The position numbers were made by a program, and so were the translations under genes. Below are positions 7,209 through 9,593 of a stretch of DNA of 9,593 nt, in pieces (the stretch's first letter is position 1; each line of letters starts with the position of its first letter). The notes under the pieces were generated by a model. It searched no databases. It had not been told where the DNA came from and saw nothing but the letters and a program-made list of their open reading frames with translations. The stretch covers positions 6,469 through 16,061 of the forward strand of contig DBRE01000052.1 of assembly GCA_002305535.1 (NCBI GenBank), written 5' to 3'. The DNA is from Syntrophomonas sp. UBA1376 (GTDB lineage: Bacteria > Bacillota > Syntrophomonadia > Syntrophomonadales > Syntrophomonadaceae).

Positions 7209-7229
7209 TCTTTTATAGTAGTAATACGG
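7205..7229 (-). other. Apparent -1 frameshift joining two parts of one kinase gene
   Basis: Reading the minus strand in the 3'-part frame back past its GTG gives TAT TAC TAC TAT AAA AGA GTG ATC, i.e. YYYYKRVI, which fits an SBP_bac_3 sensor strand. The 5'-part frame reads TTT CCC AAC CGT and then drifts into ITTIKE and a stop. Adding one C at the CCG (complement of 7227-7229) gives FPNPYYYYKRVIV and fuses both frames into a continuous 976-residue protein with H356 as the phosphorylated histidine, D650 and D795 in the receivers and H924 in Hpt. This is either a true inactivating mutation or a base lost in sequencing or assembly. Confidence 0.88.
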
Positions 7230-7666
7230 TTGGGAAAAAGGAAGTGTTCCTCTCTTTCTTCTGTTTTGCCGACCGCAGGTAGTGCGTCAACATCCCCTGT
7301 GAGCGCCATGTCGTAAGCTTCAGGCCAGGTTACATCTTTTATTTCGAATTGCAGACCGGTCTTTTCGCTGACCAAAGCAAGATAGTCTGCAGCGATTCCC
7401 TTGTATTCGCCGTCCTCATCAATGAACTCAAAGGGCACAAATCGAGGATCAACGCCTAGGCGAATCACTGGATGCTCTTCCATAAATGCCAGTTCATCCT
7501 CAGTCCAACTGATACTATTATCGAGAGCAAAGCAGGGAGTGGTCATAGTTGTTGACATTATTAAGGCGAGAATGATAGAACTCACAACAATATGCGTGTT
7601 TTTCAATGGGCTGATCGAAGAATGTCTATGAGGGTGCTGTTTTTGCTTCCTGGTGAGATACCCCAT
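7205..7666 (-). CDS. Hybrid sensor kinase, 5' part: signal peptide and first sensor lobe
   Basis: This 153-residue frame has a basic N-terminus (MGYLTRKQKQHPHRH), a hydrophobic segment (about 25-45) and a likely cleavage or anchor region around PCFALDN (44-50). It then has the start of a periplasmic SBP_bac_3 domain: EHPVIRLGVDPRFVPFEF (64-81), GEYKGIAADYLALV (86-99), WPEAYDMALTGDVDALPAVGKTEEREEHFLF (114-144). Such domains bind small solutes such as amino acids and are used as sensors in BvgS-type kinases. The last six residues (ITTIKE) are out-of-frame sequence after the frameshift. The ATG has an AGAGGTGG site just upstream (complement of 7669-7676). Read as it stands, it would make only an orphan half-domain. 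The two parts overlap by 4 bases, which could in principle permit reinitiation, but the real relation is one broken gene. Confidence 0.85.
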   Translation of the reverse strand: MGYLTRKQKQHPHRHSSISPLKNTHIVVSSIILALIMSTTMTTPCFALDNSISWTEDELAFMEEHPVIRLGVDPRFVPFEFIDEDGEYKGIAADYLALVSEKTGLQFEIKDVTWPEAYDMALTGDVDALPAVGKTEEREEHFLFPNRITTIKE

Positions 7667-7832
7667 AACCCACCTCTTTCTAGTATTACGCGCACTTATC
7701 CGATAGATCTTCCAGGTGTATATATCGAACCATACGCATGAACATGAAGATAATATGGCAATGTTTTGGGAGTTAATCTCAAGTTCCTAACGAAGTGAGG
7801 ATTTTGCATAATACAATAAATAACTTCAATAT

Positions 7833-7900
7833 TGTCACTCTGAGCGATAGCGAAGAGTCTTATAAATGCCGTAGATCCTTCGCTACCGCTCAGGATGACA
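7833..7900 (-). repeat. 68-base palindromic repeat, copy 2 (inverted relative to copy 1)
   Basis: On the minus strand it begins TGTCATCCTGAGCGGTAGCG and ends GAGTGACA, matching 2474-2541 at 62 of 68 positions with all differences in the loop or single arm bases. Its arms pair at 23 of 28 positions, better than copy 1. It lies upstream of the sensor kinase start, so the two copies bracket the signalling module in opposite orientation. No clear target-site duplication flanks it. Confidence 0.85.
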
Positions 7901-7925
7901 TTCGATAAAGTACAATGATAATTTG

Positions 7926-7968
7926 GGAAAAGTTAATTATGTAAAATCCTCAATTAAGAAACTTTTCC
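7926..7968. repeat. AT-rich inverted repeat
   Basis: GGAAAAGTT (7926-7934) and AACTTTTCC (7960-7968) are perfect 9-base inverted repeats. Inside them AATT (7935-7938) can pair with AATT (7952-7955), leaving a 13-base loop. Neither strand has a T-run immediately after it, so it does not look like a standard terminator. It could be an operator or a transcript hairpin between the divergent units. Confidence 0.4.
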
Positions 7969-8028
7969 TAATTTACATTTTACCATTTATTTCGATAGAA
8001 ACTGATAATTATCATAATATTCACAATC

Positions 8029-8139
8029 AGGTCAAACACAACACCATCTGCCCTTGCCTAAGGCATCCAGCATTAACGGAAAGATCCGCTGGATGGAAAG
8101 GCCGATATTCACTTGACCTTTCACGACAAAAATTCGGCC
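8029..8139 (+). other. Possible structured RNA leader or remnant upstream of the SLH gene
   Basis: This section is less AT-rich than its surroundings and can form several stems: AGGTCAA (8029-8035) with TTGACCT (8113-8119) as a long-range helix, CATCCAGC (8064-8071) with GCTGGATG (8088-8095) as an 8-base hairpin stem, and GGCCGA (8100-8105) with TCGGCC (8134-8139), which excludes part of the first pairing if both are nested poorly. A small CCTT/AAGG hairpin (8052-8063) sits inside. I compared it by eye with c-di-GMP, SAM, cobalamin, T-box and glycine riboswitch signatures and saw none. It may instead be a decayed gene fragment. Confidence 0.25.
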
Positions 8140-8250
8140 AATTCCACAGATCCCAGGAGGAGAAACGGATCAACAATAGAATAATCATAATTACATAAGT
8201 GACTACATTTTATAACATTTATTGTATGTTTTTGACAAGATAGGCACTAT

Positions 8251-8259
8251 AAGGAGGAG
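8251..8259 (+). promoter_or_regulatory. Ribosome binding site of the SLH gene
   Basis: AAGGAGGAG is a near-perfect Shine-Dalgarno sequence. Two consecutive TTG codons follow, at 8265 (7 bases after GGAGG) and 8268 (10 bases). An in-frame TAA at 8250-8252 rules out any earlier start. Confidence 0.75.
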
Positions 8260-8264
8260 TTAAT

Positions 8265-9593
8265 TTGTTGCGTAGAAAGCTACTGGTTACATGGCTGCTG
8301 GTTGCCGCCATGACTTTGTTTTTCGTAGGGACAGTCTCAGCGGAAACCACATTAAAAGATATTGACGGGCACTGGGCATCTTCTACGATTTCAAAGTGGA
8401 TAGACCAGGGTTTAATCAAAGGATATGGGGATAACACCATAAGACCAGACAACCCGGTTACTAGAGCTGAATTTGTCAGCATGGTGAATCGAGCCTGGGA
8501 AATCTCCAATGATGGATACTGTTCGGTATTCCGAGATGTTGCCAAAGATCAATGGTATTACTCTGATATTGCCGCAGCCTATAACTTAGGCTATGTCAGC
8601 GGATCCAGCCCGGAGACATTCGAGCCCAACAGCACCATAACCCGTGAACAGGCGGCGGTAATGATTGCCCAGCTGTTAACTTTGGAGACAGATAGCCAAG
8701 ATAACGTTTTATCTGCACTGGAAGATTATGAGCAGCTGGCTGATTGGTCAAAGCCGTATGTGGAAACGGTTTTTGTCCAGGGCATATTGAAGGGTTATCC
8801 TGACAAGACTTTCCTGCCCACTAGATCAGTAACTCGTGCTGAGGCTATGGTAATCATTGACCAGGCAGTAAAAAATACCGGCACGATAGTGGTTTATGGC
8901 CAAGGGGCGACCTATGGGCCTGAATCAGGAAGCAAAACTATCGATGGCAATGTGATCATCAGCAATGCCGGTATTACACTGCAAAACACTGCTATTAACG
9001 GGAATCTCCTGCTGGCGGTCGGCATTGGCGATGGTGATGTCAAACTTAAAAACGTATCAGTAAAAGGAAATACCATCGTAAAAGGCGGTGGCCCCAACAG
9101 CATTACACTGGAAGACAGCAGCCTGCCCCATCTTACCATAAGCAAGGATGGGGTACGGGTTGTGGCTGCCGGAAGTACCAGTGTTCAGGTTACTCAGCTG
9201 GCCTCAGGTGCTGCCCTGGTCGCAATTGAAACGACCGGATCAGGCTTTGAGACGATCATGATAACTCAGGAAATTCCGCCTGGAGCCACCATCAGCCTGG
9301 AGGGTGATTTCAGCACGCTGACTATTCAAGCCAACATTAACCTGGAACTGCACGGAACCATTGATGAATTAAACATCAGCCAGGATGTTGATGATGCGGT
9401 AGTCTACCTGGAGGAGACATCACGGGTCAATACCTTAAATATTGATGGAAGCGCCCGGATCAATGGCGAGGGTAGGATTGAGACGGCCAACATAAACGCC
9501 AATAATGTGGTGATTGAACCGGTTCCGGCTACCACCGTAGTGGCGCCCGGGATGACAGCCAGTGTAGGCGGTAAAGAACTCCAGGAGGGTACT
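8265..9593 (+). CDS. Secreted SLH-domain surface protein with beta-helix-like region, 3' end outside window
   Basis: The frame runs 443 codons without a stop to the window edge. It starts at TTG (8265, or the next TTG at 8268). Residues 1-26 form a signal peptide: RRK, a hydrophobic core, and cleavage after TVSA. Three S-layer-homology repeats follow, at about 30-78 (VTRAEF at 65-70), 86-138 (ITREQA at 125-130) and 152-203 (VTRAEA at 189-194). SLH repeats bind secondary cell-wall polymers and hold the protein at the surface. From about 207 the sequence turns into short beta-strand repeats with alternating hydrophobic residues (IDGNVIIS, INGNLLL, VKGNTIVKGGGPNSITLEDSSL, LNIDGSARINGEG), which look like a right-handed beta-helix. 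The visible end (TVVAPGMTASVGG) begins another segment. Its role is cell envelope or surface; the ligand or enzymatic activity, if any, is not visible. It is divergent from the c-di-GMP module. Confidence 0.93.
   Translation, partial: MLRRKLLVTWLLVAAMTLFFVGTVSAETTLKDIDGHWASSTISKWIDQGLIKGYGDNTIRPDNPVTRAEFVSMVNRAWEISNDGYCSVFRDVAKDQWYYSDIAAAYNLGYVSGSSPETFEPNSTITREQAAVMIAQLLTLETDSQDNVLSALEDYEQLADWSKPYVETVFVQGILKGYPDKTFLPTRSVTRAEAMVIIDQAVKNTGTIVVYGQGATYGPESGSKTIDGNVIISNAGITLQNTAINGNLLLAVGIGDGDVKLKNVSVKGNTIVKGGGPNSITLEDSSLPHLTISKDGVRVVAAGSTSVQVTQLASGAALVAIETTGSGFETIMITQEIPPGATISLEGDFSTLTIQANINLELHGTIDELNISQDVDDAVVYLEETSRVNTLNIDGSARINGEGRIETANINANNVVIEPVPATTVVAPGMTASVGGKELQEGT

Larger units (their letters stand above)
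7667..8264. other. Non-coding region between sensor kinase and SLH gene
   Basis: About 600 bases separate the two divergent genes. From the kinase side it holds an AT-rich stretch with no convincing promoter (7680-7830), the second 68-base repeat (7833-7900), an AT-rich inverted repeat (7926-7968), a 12-base palindrome TGATAATTATCA (8003-8014), a GC-richer section with several possible stems (8029-8139), and an AT-rich run up to the SLH ribosome binding site. The frame at 7923-8198 (plus strand) has no ribosome binding site and no recognisable family, so I treat the region as non-coding. Confidence 0.6.

Noticed and set aside
7808..7838. Possible promoter for the sensor kinase: GTGACA and TATTAT on the minus strand
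   Set aside because: The spacer is 19 bases and the -35-like hexamer is just the end of the 68-base repeat, so the match is weak.
8003..8014. TGATAATTATCA as a Fur-like box
   Set aside because: It is a perfect 12-base palindrome but lacks the central bases of a 7-1-7 Fur site, and short AT palindromes are expected by chance in such AT-rich DNA.
7923..8198. Plus-strand frame of 91 codons in the intergenic region
   Set aside because: TTG start without a ribosome binding site, composition shifts within the frame, and no recognisable domain.
8232..8253. TTGACA and TATAAG upstream of the SLH gene as a promoter
   Set aside because: The spacer is only 10 bases and the -10-like sequence overlaps the ribosome binding site.
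8219..9145. Minus-strand frames at 8219-8545 and 8912-9145
   Set aside because: They are shadows of the plus-strand SLH gene, whose signal peptide and SLH motifs are unmistakable.

Overview
The window looks like chromosomal DNA from an anaerobic, spore-former-type Firmicute of the Clostridia, possibly near the Syntrophomonadales or Peptococcaceae. The grounds are strong AGGAGG-type ribosome binding sites, TTG and GTG start codons, an S-layer-homology (SLH) surface protein, FdhD (a formate dehydrogenase maturation factor) and an anaerobe-style oxygen-sensitive NadA. The lineage is inferred from gene content only.

Layout. Positions 1-2345 hold a minus-strand operon read from right to left: fdhD, nadA, an Rrf2/IscR-type regulator, then the first codons of another gene that runs off the left edge. 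Intergenic gaps are 13, 40 and 31 bases. It is driven by a good sigma-70-type promoter (2304-2331) whose -35 box is overlapped by a sequence closely resembling the Fe-S-form IscR operator. The regulator has three clustered cysteines, so feedback control of Fe-S and sulfur-trafficking genes by their own product is a reasonable model.

Positions 2566-7666 hold a minus-strand signalling module. A large BvgS-like hybrid sensor kinase (solute-binding sensor, membrane helix, HisKA, HATPase, two receivers, Hpt) lies 47 bases upstream of a response regulator with a receiver, a PAS domain, a degenerate GGDEF domain and an intact EAL domain. The obvious model is a phosphorelay that controls cyclic-di-GMP breakdown. 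The kinase reading frame is broken by an apparent one-base deletion near 7228, so in this sequence the sensor lobe is separated from the kinase. Two 68-base imperfect palindromes, about 91% identical and in opposite orientation, flank the whole module (2474-2541 and 7833-7900).

Positions 7667-8264 are non-coding: the second repeat, an AT-rich inverted repeat, and a GC-richer stretch with several possible stems that may be an RNA leader or a remnant. From 8265 to the right edge a plus-strand TTG-started gene encodes a secreted SLH protein with three SLH repeats and a beta-helix-like repeat region. It is open at the window end and is divergent from the signalling module.
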